Made by a program: the position numbers and the translations under genes
In this document: piece by piece, positions 8,081 through 16,262 of the stretch
How positions within the stretch are numbered: the first letter of the stretch is position 1
Layout of the letters: every line of letters starts with the position of its first letter
NCBI GenBank assembly: GCA_946187935.1
Contig: CAMHSJ010000001.1
Coordinates: forward strand, 159,102-223,101
Length of the DNA: 64,000 nucleotides
Reading direction: 5' to 3'
Source of the DNA: an uncultured Clostridia bacterium
Lineage (GTDB): Bacteria; Bacillota; Clostridia; Saccharofermentanales; Saccharofermentanaceae
The notes under the pieces: model-generated
The model's database searches: none
What the model was told of the DNA's origin: nothing
Seen by the model: only the letters and a program-made list of their open reading frames with translations

Positions 8081-10005
8081 GTCATTTCAGATCACGGATA
8101 GCTCTTTTGATTGCAGTAATCGTAACAGCTGCATTCTTTGTTCCTTGTGTTGTTTGGGCAGATCCTTCAGGTACGGCCAGCAGCAATTGCTGGGGCAATG
8201 GAGGACAGCTCGAAGTTGCGCTTTCAGGCTGCAGCGGATATGGCGAGATAACAGTAGTAGCTGAGTTCAGCGGAACTGTTACAAGTGCATCAGGCTGGGG
8301 GTTTGACACATATACAGTTGACGGCAGCAGGGTCACTGCCACGGTATCCGCATCGGGTCCCAACAGCTGGGGCTTTGACAGTAACGTCGGCATTCAGGTA
8401 ACGGGATCAGGCATCACATCAGCTTCGCTCATTTCGGTAACGGGCAGCGGAAGCGGCAGCACTAATAACAACAATAACAATACCCAGCAGACTCAGCAGA
8501 CATCTTCGGGAACAGTTCCCGAGGCACCTGCGGTCCAGGGCGTGGCCGGTGACGACTGGCTTACGACAAACGGCAATCAGATCGTTGACATGAACGGGAA
8601 GGCCGTATGGCTTACCGGCTGTAACTGGTTTGGATATAACACAGGAACGAATCTTTTCGACGGTGTCTGGAACTGCAATCTCGAACAGTCGCTCAAAGGG
8701 ATCGCAGACAGAGGTTTCAATGTCTTAAGAGTCCCTTTCTCTGCTGAACTCATCCTTCAGTGGAAGAATGGCAATTTCCCTCAGGCCAACTACAACAACG
8801 CATATAACGAGACACTTAATTCAATGAACTCGCTCGAGATATTTGACTATGTCCTTAGTCTCTGTGAGCAGAATGGTCTTAAGGTTATCATAGACATCCA
8901 TACTGTTAAGACTGATGCTTCAGGTCATAACTATCCTTTATGGTACAGGGAAGACATGACCGAGGAAGACTTCATCGAAGCTCTGGTGTGGCTTGCTGAC
9001 CGTTACAAGGACAACGACACGATAATAGGACTCGATCTTAAGAACGAACCTCACGGCAAGGCTTCCGAGACAGACCATGCGATATGGAACGACTCTGATG
9101 CCGCGAATAACTGGAAGAGGGCAGCCGAGGCTGCAGGCAATGCCGTATTAGACGCTAATCCTCATCTTCTGATAATAATCGAGGGCATCCAGATGTATCC
9201 CATAGATCCCTCGAGCAATGATTTCACTTCAGCAGATGACGATGATTACTATAACACCTGGTGGGGAGCCAATCTCATGGGCGTTAAGGATTACCCTATA
9301 GATTTTGGGAGCCCTGAGCGAAATGCGCAAATAGTTTACTCCCCTCACGATTATGGTCCTATCGTGTACATGCAGCCCTGGTTTGAAGGAGGCTTTACAT
9401 ACGACTCGCTTATGGAAGATGCCTGGTCAGATTACTGGCTCTATATAAGTGATGAAGGCATCGCTCCCATCTTTGTAGGTGAGTGGGGCGGCTTTATGGA
9501 AGGCGACAATCTCACTTGGATGGAGTATTTCAGGGATCTTATTGCAGACAGGCATCTGAACCACACATTCTGGTGTTATAATGCCAATTCGGGTGATACG
9601 GGCGGACTCGTCAAAGACGACTTCGTTACCTGGGACGAAGAGAAATATGAGTTTGTAAGGCCGGTGCTCTGGCAGACTGAAGAAGGACAGTTCATAGGAC
9701 TTGACCACGCCATTCCGCTTGGAGCAAACGGCATCAGCTTATCTGACTACACGGGAGAGATAGTAACTCCCGTATTGCCGTCTCATGAGACATCTGAGAG
9801 CGCTGTTGCATCAGGCGGGAGCGAAGCTTCGGCTGCTGCGGGATCTATAGAGACAATGCCTGCCGCAGTCCCCAAAAGAGGCAGCTTATCCGGCAGGGAT
9901 GTGATCGCGATGCTCGTATTCACGCTCATCGGATTAGGTTTTGTTTCGGGTATAGTGTTTATCGGGTTTAAGCTTTATAATCTAGTGAAGAAAGATACGA
10001 AGTAA
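8077..10005 (+). CDS. membrane-anchored GH5 endoglucanase with N-terminal CBM-like domain
   Basis: The 642-residue protein starts with a signal peptide (residues about 1-28, ending VVWA). A beta-rich domain follows (30-125, repeated SGWGF/NSWGF motifs, possibly carbohydrate-binding), then an Asn/Gln/Thr linker and a GH5 catalytic domain (165-545). The acid/base Glu is in LKNEPHG (about 323) and the nucleophile Glu in FVGEWGG (about 469). The segment FWCYNANSGDTGGLVKDDF resembles the Acidothermus E1 type (GH5 subfamily 1). A Ser/Ala linker leads to a C-terminal helix (about 612-635) and a KKDTK tail, so the enzyme is held on the outer face of the membrane. The start codon is GTG, in a GTGA overlap with the dCMP deaminase stop. 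The two genes downstream appear to belong to the same surface locus. Confidence 0.88.
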   Translation: MSHFRSRIALLIAVIVTAAFFVPCVVWADPSGTASSNCWGNGGQLEVALSGCSGYGEITVVAEFSGTVTSASGWGFDTYTVDGSRVTATVSASGPNSWGFDSNVGIQVTGSGITSASLISVTGSGSGSTNNNNNNTQQTQQTSSGTVPEAPAVQGVAGDDWLTTNGNQIVDMNGKAVWLTGCNWFGYNTGTNLFDGVWNCNLEQSLKGIADRGFNVLRVPFSAELILQWKNGNFPQANYNNAYNETLNSMNSLEIFDYVLSLCEQNGLKVIIDIHTVKTDASGHNYPLWYREDMTEEDFIEALVWLADRYKDNDTIIGLDLKNEPHGKASETDHAIWNDSDAANNWKRAAEAAGNAVLDANPHLLIIIEGIQMYPIDPSSNDFTSADDDDYYNTWWGANLMGVKDYPIDFGSPERNAQIVYSPHDYGPIVYMQPWFEGGFTYDSLMEDAWSDYWLYISDEGIAPIFVGEWGGFMEGDNLTWMEYFRDLIADRHLNHTFWCYNANSGDTGGLVKDDFVTWDEEKYEFVRPVLWQTEEGQFIGLDHAIPLGANGISLSDYTGEIVTPVLPSHETSESAVASGGSEASAAAGSIETMPAAVPKRGSLSGRDVIAMLVFTLIGLGFVSGIVFIGFKLYNLVKKDTK

Positions 10006-10024
10006 TAAGAAACGGAAATATCAG

Positions 10025-10846
10025 ATGGATAAGATCATCAATTGGTACAACGCCGAGATAGGCATGGAAGGCACACTGGTAATAATGTTCGTTGTTGCCG
10101 TCCTGTTTATCTTGTGGTTTATCGCACTGATCCTGCGCGCCAAGGACAAGAGCAAGGATAAGAACACGAACAGATGGATCAAGAAGAAGCGCGAGATCCA
10201 GGTCATCAAGGGTGTTGCCGAGAGGCAGAGGGTTGATGACGGCAGCAATCAGGAACTCAAGCCGGTATTCATCAATACAGAAGGCGAGCCTACAGTTATC
10301 AACGGCTACTATCAGAAATCAAATACAGCCCCCATAAGGCCTGTATATTCAAATACCCATACTGCGCGCCGTGTTCAGATGGAAGAACTCGAATCTGAGA
10401 GGATAGGTGCGGAAGCTTATACTTCAGCTCTTGTCATGAATTCTTCTGCTCCTTCAGCAGTGCTCGAGACAGGATCTGTTCCTCAGAAGGTCAAACCTAC
10501 AAAACTTAAGCGTCCGACGGCTGCGAAGACCTCTGCTTCAGACGTTCAGCCTGCTGAAGCTGTGAATCCTGATGATGGAGAAGACAGCGCTTCTGCTTCC
10601 ATGTATCAGGGAGGCATCCGCCCTACTGTCGGAAGCGAAGTTGCCAATGCCGTAACCGAGCGTCCTGCAGAAGTTCAGGAAGAGAAGCCTGATATCTTAA
10701 AGTACGGTGAAGAGGCCATAATCCCTGCCGCAACGGCTCCTGCTCCGGGATTTGCTTCAGCAAAGAAGGGTCCCATCAAGCGCCCCAAGTCAGCATCGAT
10801 AACAAAAAACATTAAGGAAGATGAACCTTCTGGAACCGAAGACTGA
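10025..10846 (+). CDS. single-pass membrane protein with disordered cytoplasmic tail carrying RP/KRPK motifs
   Basis: This 273-residue protein has no signal peptide. It has a short N-terminus, one helix (about 14-38, VIMFVVAVLFILWFIALIL) and then a positively charged juxtamembrane stretch, which puts the remaining 230 residues in the cytoplasm. The tail is low-complexity and predicted disordered by eye, with spaced APIRPVYSN, GGIRPTVGS and GPIKRPKSASITKN. The last matches the PIKRPK-LSVN repeats of the next protein. I recognise no named family. It follows the cellulase stop by 19 bases, and its ribosome site is weak (GGAA), so it probably depends on the cellulase transcript. Confidence 0.7.
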   Translation: MDKIINWYNAEIGMEGTLVIMFVVAVLFILWFIALILRAKDKSKDKNTNRWIKKKREIQVIKGVAERQRVDDGSNQELKPVFINTEGEPTVINGYYQKSNTAPIRPVYSNTHTARRVQMEELESERIGAEAYTSALVMNSSAPSAVLETGSVPQKVKPTKLKRPTAAKTSASDVQPAEAVNPDDGEDSASASMYQGGIRPTVGSEVANAVTERPAEVQEEKPDILKYGEEAIIPAATAPAPGFASAKKGPIKRPKSASITKNIKEDEPSGTED

Positions 10847-10872
10847 TCCGTGTCAGATTTCGGTGAAAAATT

Positions 10873-10886
10873 AATCAAATTTGATT
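10873..10886. promoter_or_regulatory. 14-bp perfect palindrome upstream of promoter
   Basis: AATCAAATTTGATT reads identically on both strands. It abuts the -35 region of the promoter for the following surface-protein gene, so it could be an activator or repressor site. Confidence 0.5.
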
Positions 10887-10913
10887 GCATTTACGTAATC
10901 ACCCCTCTATAAT
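10885..10913 (+). promoter_or_regulatory. promoter of the large surface/tail protein gene
   Basis: A weak -35 TTGCAT, a 17-bp spacer and a perfect TATAAT (10908-10913). Initiation would fall near 10920, inside the second palindrome. Confidence 0.6.
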
Positions 10914-10915
10914 GA

Positions 10916-10940
10916 ACATGTTAACAAATTGTTAACATGT
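10916..10940. promoter_or_regulatory. 25-bp operator-like palindrome over the transcription start
   Basis: ACATGTTAACA, three bases AAT, then TGTTAACATGT: 11-bp perfect arms. It begins 2 bases after the -10 box, a classic repressor position. Confidence 0.65.
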
Positions 10941-10979
10941 GTTTTTCAGGCAGCGCGTATCCGTGGGGGGTCATGCTTA

Positions 10980-13268
10980 ATGAGTAATAAGAGCAATAAG
11001 TTGTCCAAAGTTATTGCAGTCTTGATCTGTGCAGTATTTGCATTTTCGTTAGGTTTATCATTCAGTCAAAGAGAAGTTTACGCAGACGGTACCGTTGAAG
11101 TCGGTATGCAGGGCGGCGGTGATGCAGACCACCAGATCTTTTATATCAACAGCTGGGGTTACGGCAGTGATGTAACATCCATCACGGTCACGGTAAACCT
11201 AAACCATTCAGCCGACGGATTAAACGAGCCCTGGGGTGCATCAGGCAACGTTTTAAGTCTGAGCGGCGAGTACAGCCAGAATATCACGGTCAAGGTCAAG
11301 CCCAACAAGTGGGTAGCGATCGAAGTATCGGGCACAAATATCGATGACCTCAGCGCGACCAAGGGCAATGTATCTGTTCAGAGGTCATCTGCTGCACCTA
11401 CAACCCAGACGACGACAGCTCCTACGACCAGAGCTACAACAGCTCCGACCACACGTGCTACTACTGCTGCAACACAGGCACCGACACAGGCTACCACCGC
11501 AGCAACACAGGCTCCTACTCAGGCAACTACTGCTGCGACACAGGCAACCACTGCGGCAACACAGGCTGCACCTGTAGTCCAGACCACTGCTGCAACACAG
11601 GCAACAACTCAAGCTACTCAGGCCTCAACTACAACAGCAGCTACTACTGAAGCTGCGGAAACGACTCAGACAGAAGCTGCTCTTGCAGGTGATGACACAG
11701 AAGAAACAAGTGAAGCCACTCTTGTTTCCGCAGTCGGGGAAGTCGTTGAGGGCGAGACCTACGATGAGACAGTGGTAATGGATGAGACTCACGAAGACGG
11801 AACACCTGTAGTAATGGGATTTGTTCATGTAAACCCCGATCAGGCATCTCCCAATACCCCCAATGGAAAAGCTTCAGCTAAGTGGTTATGGTTCATTTTC
11901 CCTGTGCTCCTTGCAGGCGCAGCTTACTTCAGATTCAGGAATCTCAAGAACAAGGGTATGGACGGCAAGGACATAGCTCTTAACTTTATCCCCGGAACAT
12001 CCGGAATAGTTTATGCAATAGGAAACATCATTCCTTCCAAGCAGACAGTTTCGGCTGACGCATCTTCAACCCAGAAGTTCAACCAGGCAACTGCCATGAA
12101 GGAATTAAGACAGATGGAAGAGGCTAATGCCAGGGAGGATGCTAAGATGCATACTACCCAGCATGCTCCGATCAAGCGTCCCAAGGAACTCTCGGTTAAT
12201 AGAGCCCAGGCAGCAGTTACTGCTCCTGCGGTCAAGGCAGCTCCCACTCAGCATGCGCCCATCAAGAGACCCAAGGAATTATCTGTTAACAGAGCCGCAC
12301 AGGCATCTTCCGTTGCAGCAACAACAGCTGCGGTCAAGACAAGACCTGCTGCTCAGGCTGCGGCAAAGACCAATTCAGATAATCCTGCCGTTATCGCTGC
12401 AAGACAGAGGGCTGAAGCTGCCAAGGCTCAGATCGAGATGCGCAAGCAGGAAGAAGCACGTAAGAACAACGAGAAGAAGCTGGAGGAGATCAGGCAGCGC
12501 CCCCCAATAAAGAGACCTAAGAACCTTTCTGTCAACGCTGCCCAGATAAAGGCACAGCAGGCTCCCGCTGCCAAGGAACCCGTAATGGGCATTGGTACGG
12601 CTGCATCCGTTAAGGCTGCCAGGGAACTTGCAGACATGAAGGCCAAAGAGGTAGCAAAAGCAAGACAGGAAGCTGAGAGAGCTCAGCAGGAGATGATAAA
12701 GGCTGCTATAGAAGCCAGAGAGGCGGAGGAAAGAATGCAGACGATAGGTGCCGTTGAGAAGACAGCTAATGACAGTGTCTATATGCCCCGTGAACACAAG
12801 AAGACCGGTTCAGACAACAACCAGCTTGGAAGTCTCATGAACGGCAAGGTACAGAATTCCGCATCAAGGGCACCTGTTTGGGCAGCTCCCGGAATGGCAG
12901 GCATCAACCCTTTCAAATCTAATGTTTCAGAAGAACCTGCTATTGAAGAGAAGAAGAATGAGCCCAAGGCTTCAGTTCCTGAACAGCCGCAGCAGCATGC
13001 CAGCATTGCTGACCAGACGACGAAGAGATCCGCTTTCTTCGACAGGGCAAAGGCAAGAGCAGAGGCAAACGCGGCTGTCGCATCTGCTTACGGCGGCATC
13101 GTAAGACCTTCTGCCGCAGCAGATGATGAAAGAGATACCAATAAGGCACCTGCCATGGGCGCAGCGCTTGAAGGTCAGCGTCCTGCGATAATGAACAACG
13201 GTACTGATCCGGCGCCCACGGCGACCAGACCTCTTGCCGGATTCAAGGGCTCAGAAGAAAGCGTTTGA
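10980..13268 (+). CDS. large surface protein: beta domain, Thr-rich stalk, membrane helix, cytoplasmic tail with KRPK repeats
   Basis: The track starts at a TTG (10929) inside the palindrome; the ATG at 10980 behind GGGGGG gives a proper signal peptide (MSNKSNKLSKVIAVLIC...VYA) and 762 residues. Residues 36-130 form a beta-rich domain with Trp/Tyr-containing strands (FYINSWGYGSD, NKWVAIEV), possibly carbohydrate-binding. Residues 133-240 are a Thr/Ala/Gln stalk. A helix lies near 301-318 and is followed by basic residues. The cytoplasmic tail (about 440 residues) has APIKRPKELSVNRA twice and PPIKRPKNLSVNAA once, plus charged coiled-coil stretches near 465-510 and 545-590. No named family is recognised. 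It shares the KRPK motif with the gene before it and the surface design with the cellulase, which suggests one cellulose-related apparatus. Confidence 0.75.
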   Translation: MSNKSNKLSKVIAVLICAVFAFSLGLSFSQREVYADGTVEVGMQGGGDADHQIFYINSWGYGSDVTSITVTVNLNHSADGLNEPWGASGNVLSLSGEYSQNITVKVKPNKWVAIEVSGTNIDDLSATKGNVSVQRSSAAPTTQTTTAPTTRATTAPTTRATTAATQAPTQATTAATQAPTQATTAATQATTAATQAAPVVQTTAATQATTQATQASTTTAATTEAAETTQTEAALAGDDTEETSEATLVSAVGEVVEGETYDETVVMDETHEDGTPVVMGFVHVNPDQASPNTPNGKASAKWLWFIFPVLLAGAAYFRFRNLKNKGMDGKDIALNFIPGTSGIVYAIGNIIPSKQTVSADASSTQKFNQATAMKELRQMEEANAREDAKMHTTQHAPIKRPKELSVNRAQAAVTAPAVKAAPTQHAPIKRPKELSVNRAAQASSVAATTAAVKTRPAAQAAAKTNSDNPAVIAARQRAEAAKAQIEMRKQEEARKNNEKKLEEIRQRPPIKRPKNLSVNAAQIKAQQAPAAKEPVMGIGTAASVKAARELADMKAKEVAKARQEAERAQQEMIKAAIEAREAEERMQTIGAVEKTANDSVYMPREHKKTGSDNNQLGSLMNGKVQNSASRAPVWAAPGMAGINPFKSNVSEEPAIEEKKNEPKASVPEQPQQHASIADQTTKRSAFFDRAKARAEANAAVASAYGGIVRPSAAADDERDTNKAPAMGAALEGQRPAIMNNGTDPAPTATRPLAGFKGSEESV
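11394..11690 (+). repeat. degenerate coding repeats of the Thr/Ala/Gln stalk
   Basis: Short units such as TTAATQAPTQA and TTAPTTRA repeat with varied codons (ACAACAGCTCC, GCAACACAGGC). The stalk is a likely extended or glycosylated spacer, and the array may vary in length between strains. Confidence 0.7.
12161..12537 (+). repeat. three copies of the PIKRPK(E/N)LSVN tail motif
   Basis: Copies near 12161, 12248 and 12503 encode HAPIKRPKELSVNRA, HAPIKRPKELSVNRA and PPIKRPKNLSVNAA. The two identical peptides use different codons, so the peptide rather than the DNA is conserved. A fourth related copy (GPIKRPKSASITKN) is near 10768 in the preceding gene. Confidence 0.8.
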
Positions 13269-13282
13269 TAAGAAACGGTAAG

Positions 13283-13312
13283 TCCCGCGGCACAAAAGAC
13301 CGCGGGATTTTC
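13283..13312 (+). terminator. Rho-independent terminator of the surface locus
   Basis: Stem TCCCGCGG/CCGCGGGA with a 9-base loop is followed by TTTT, 15 bases after the stop codon. Confidence 0.9.
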
Positions 13313-13395
13313 ATTGCCATATTGAGGGTGTGAACCTACAGATTACATCAGATCTGTGATAAGATTTATACATATTAGTTAAGCGGGAGTATTCA

Positions 13396-14292
13396 ATGAA
13401 GAATATTGCAATCATTACCGGAGCATCTTCCGGCATCGGCAGATCCTTTCTCAGATTGATTGCTAAGGAACGTGGAGTTTATAACAGCCTTCCCTTTGAC
13501 GAGATATGGGCAGTTGCCAGAAGGGCAGACAGACTTCTCGAGGTTACTTCTTCTATTGGAGATGACAGGATCATTCCCGTAACAGCAGACCTTACATCCC
13601 CGGACGACATGGATGAGATAGCCTTAAGGCTTCAGGATGAGGACATCAGGATAGGCCTTCTGATCAACTGCGCAGGCATGGGGTTTAAGGGTTTAGCAGA
13701 GGACATCAGCGTCAATGATATCGAAGCGGAACTGCAGCTTAACTGTGTGGCTTTAGGAAAGCTTTCGAGGATATGCCTGCCTTATATGATCGATAAACAG
13801 CCTTGCTTTTCGCTAAGTGAAGGCCCCAGGATGATAAATATCGCTTCATCTGCGGGATTCCTTCCGCAGCCCGGTTTTGCAGGTTATGCAGCGAGCAAGG
13901 CATATGTCATTTCTTTCTCCAGAGCATTAGGCGTAGAGCTTGCGCCATATAATATTGCGGTCACGACTGTTTGCCCGGGACCCGTTAAGACTGAATTCCA
14001 GAGCAAGGCGACACACGGCGCATCTTCTGAGTTTACGGGTTTCCGCAAACTGGTAGCCGTTGATCCTGATAAGCTTGCCGAGGCAGCTATCAAGGCTTCC
14101 AGAAAAGGCCGCAGGATGCTGGTGTACGGTTTCTCGCAGAAAGCGCTTCATGTTGCATCCAAAGTGCTGCCGACAAGTGTCATACTTGCCATAGAGAGCA
14201 AGCTGATGCCTAAGGCAGATGCATCACAGAGAAATGACAAGATCACGGGCATTACACCTTTGCCCATATCAAGCGAGGAGGAATCTGTATGA
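13396..14292 (+). CDS. short-chain dehydrogenase/reductase
   Basis: This 298-residue protein has the Rossmann cofactor motif TGASSGIGRSF at residues 9-19, NCAGMG near 95, the catalytic YAASK near 163 and PGPVKTEF near 195. It is a classical SDR, expected to oxidise or reduce a hydroxyl or keto group with NAD(P)H in the cytoplasm. The substrate cannot be read from sequence; the extended C-terminal helix region resembles lipid-acting SDRs. GGGAG precedes the ATG. It overlaps the next gene by ATGA, and that gene encodes an SCP2-like lipid-binding domain, which supports a lipid or hydrophobic substrate by inference. Confidence 0.88.
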   Translation: MKNIAIITGASSGIGRSFLRLIAKERGVYNSLPFDEIWAVARRADRLLEVTSSIGDDRIIPVTADLTSPDDMDEIALRLQDEDIRIGLLINCAGMGFKGLAEDISVNDIEAELQLNCVALGKLSRICLPYMIDKQPCFSLSEGPRMINIASSAGFLPQPGFAGYAASKAYVISFSRALGVELAPYNIAVTTVCPGPVKTEFQSKATHGASSEFTGFRKLVAVDPDKLAEAAIKASRKGRRMLVYGFSQKALHVASKVLPTSVILAIESKLMPKADASQRNDKITGITPLPISSEEESV

Positions 14293-14621
14293 AGAAAGTC
14301 GAACCCAGATTCGGAAGCATCTACAAGGCGGTCGAGGAGAAGAGTGCCAAGGCGGAATTCCTTAAAGACACTGCCACCCAGATCACATTGAACGGCATCC
14401 TCGACAACCAGCCGTTATACGTTAAGATCGATGAAGGCACGGTTGAGGTTGCCCCTTACGAATACATCAACGCTCCGTTCTATATCGATGCTGACGCCGA
14501 AGTCTTCGCTGCGGTGCTCAGCAAAGAGAAGGATTTCTATGCTGCACTTGCTCAGGGCAGCATTACGGTCAACGGAGATGCAGGTGAGGCGGCACTCTTT
14601 ATCCACAGCATGTTTGGATAA
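14289..14621 (+). CDS. SCP2-like sterol-carrier-fold protein
   Basis: This 110-residue protein matches the core of the SCP2 fold: an N-terminal helix, beta strands TQITLNGI, LYVKIDEGTVEVAP and FYIDADAEVFAAVL, then the diagnostic ALAQGSITVNGD turn before the last helix. Such domains bind hydrophobic ligands and have no catalysis of their own. The start ATG overlaps the upstream SDR stop (ATGA) and has GAGGAGG in front, so the two are translationally coupled and probably work together. Confidence 0.75.
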   Translation: MKKVEPRFGSIYKAVEEKSAKAEFLKDTATQITLNGILDNQPLYVKIDEGTVEVAPYEYINAPFYIDADAEVFAAVLSKEKDFYAALAQGSITVNGDAGEAALFIHSMFG

Positions 14622-14671
14622 AGTTAACACTAATTTGACCTTGGATATTTAAAACAATAAATAGTGAGCGG

Positions 14672-14677
14672 TATAAT
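14672..14677 (+). promoter_or_regulatory. TATAAT box 6 bases before the start codon (leaderless candidate)
   Basis: GGTATAATAAGAGCATG: the expected start of transcription coincides with the ATG of the esterase gene, and there is no ribosome binding site. The -35 region is weak. Confidence 0.5.
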
Positions 14678-14683
14678 AAGAGC

Positions 14684-16261
14684 ATGGCAATTAAACTGAA
14701 CGGTATTTTTAAGGATGGGATGGTCTTCCAGTGGGGCGCTGAACTGCGCGTCTTTGGAACGGCTGACCATGCGTGCACCATAAGATGCGATATCATGGAT
14801 GACGGCAAGCCCGTATATTCCGGCGCTGCGGGCACGGAAGAGGACGGCAGTTTCCTCGTATGCGTTACCCCTACAGAAGAACCGGGCGGTCCTTATCAGA
14901 TAGTAGTCTACGAGAACGAGCAGGAAGTCCTGACGATCAATGATGCATATGCAGGAGAGGTATGGCTCGCTTCGGGACAGGACAACATGGAGTATCCTCT
15001 GTACCGCACGGAATTTGCCAAGTTTGTTCTTCCCAAGATAGGTGAAACGGACATCAGGTTATATACCGTTCCTTTCGCAGGTTTCATGGATAAGGCTCAG
15101 GCCAAGGCAGAAGAAGAGTCTAAATGGATCCCCATTAACTCTGATACTGCAGGGCAGATGAGCGGCATCGCTTTCTATTTTGCTTATTCGCTCAACACCA
15201 GACTCGATGCCAAGATCGGCATCATAAGCTGCTGCGCATACGGCTCAACCATTGACTGCTGGACTTCTGTTGACAGCCTTAAGGAGAGCAAGGAAGGCCT
15301 TCAATATATCAACGATTTTGATGAAGCAGCTTCTGAGATGACAGATGCCGAGTATGAGGAAGAAGCAGAGCTTTATAATTCCGCCAAAGCAAAATACGAT
15401 GCCAATCTGGCTTTAGCTCTTGAAGAGAAGCCTAATCTTACATATCTGGAAGCGGATACCCTCATAGGACCCGCACCCTGGCCTCCGCCGGTAGGATATG
15501 CCGCAGTAAGAAGACCAGGCTCATTCTTCGAGAACATGATATTAAGGATCGCGCCTTACACCTTAAGAGGCGTAATATTCTATCAGGGTGAATCAGATAC
15601 ATTCGGCCACCAGGCTGAATACGGCAAGGTGTTCAAGACCATGATCTCCGAGTGGAGGATGGTATTCTTTGACGATGAGCTGCCGTTTATCTTCTGCCAG
15701 CTCCCGATGTATATCTCCAAAGACCGCAAGTATATGGGCTACGACGATATGAGCTGGCCTACGCTCCGTGAGCAGCAGCAGATCGTTGCTATCGATACGC
15801 CGAATGTTTATATGGCTGTCATTGCCGACTGCGGTGAGTTCGACAACATGCATCCTTCAGACAAGAAGACTCCCGGCGACAGGCTTGCGCTCCTTGCCCA
15901 GAAGTTCGTATACGGCTTTGAGAATGTCGATGCGGTAGCGCCGTATATTATCGATGCAAGGCGCGGCGAAGGCGTAGAGATCACATTCGGAGGCGACTAC
16001 ATGCTCCTCAACATCTCTTCGGATTTCGGAGGCAACGAATCCGGATTTGAAGTGGCAGGTGAGGACGGCGAGTATTTCCCTGCTGATGCGGCTGTTGATT
16101 TTGACGGCAAGACCGTCCTTCTGGCCTGCCCTAAGGTCGAGTATCCCTGCAAGGTAAGATACGGCTACTTCTCATACGGCCCCACGGCTCTTCATGCCCA
16201 GAACGGACTTGCGGCGACACCTTTCCAGGTCCGCATAGACAAGGATCTCGGCGGCATCTGA
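14684..16261 (+). CDS. sialate O-acetylesterase (SASA) family protein with Asp at the usual nucleophile Ser
   Basis: This 525-residue protein follows the SASA layout: an N-terminal beta domain (about 1-90), then VWLASGQDNMEYPL, the SGNH-hydrolase core with DIRLYTVP and IGIISCCAYGSTIDCW, VIFYQGESD near 300, and a NMHPSDKKTPGDRLA His block near 390. These enzymes remove acetyl groups from sugars. The family motif is GQSNM with Ser as nucleophile; here codon GAC gives Asp at residue 100. The His and Gln-Gly-Glu blocks are intact. It could be a lectin-like or altered-mechanism relative. No signal peptide is seen, so it acts in the cytoplasm. There is no ribosome binding site, and TATAAT lies just upstream. 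Confidence 0.8.
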   Translation: MAIKLNGIFKDGMVFQWGAELRVFGTADHACTIRCDIMDDGKPVYSGAAGTEEDGSFLVCVTPTEEPGGPYQIVVYENEQEVLTINDAYAGEVWLASGQDNMEYPLYRTEFAKFVLPKIGETDIRLYTVPFAGFMDKAQAKAEEESKWIPINSDTAGQMSGIAFYFAYSLNTRLDAKIGIISCCAYGSTIDCWTSVDSLKESKEGLQYINDFDEAASEMTDAEYEEEAELYNSAKAKYDANLALALEEKPNLTYLEADTLIGPAPWPPPVGYAAVRRPGSFFENMILRIAPYTLRGVIFYQGESDTFGHQAEYGKVFKTMISEWRMVFFDDELPFIFCQLPMYISKDRKYMGYDDMSWPTLREQQQIVAIDTPNVYMAVIADCGEFDNMHPSDKKTPGDRLALLAQKFVYGFENVDAVAPYIIDARRGEGVEITFGGDYMLLNISSDFGGNESGFEVAGEDGEYFPADAAVDFDGKTVLLACPKVEYPCKVRYGYFSYGPTALHAQNGLAATPFQVRIDKDLGGI

Positions 16262-16262
16262 T

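Noticed and set aside
10929-10979. Upstream TTG start of the large surface protein
   Set aside because: It lies inside the operator palindrome and would bury the signal peptide; the ATG at 10980 has a G-rich ribosome site.
11394-11690. Possible CRISPR or satellite array
   Set aside because: The repeats are in-frame, degenerate codons of a Thr-rich stalk, without constant repeats and unique spacers of equal size.
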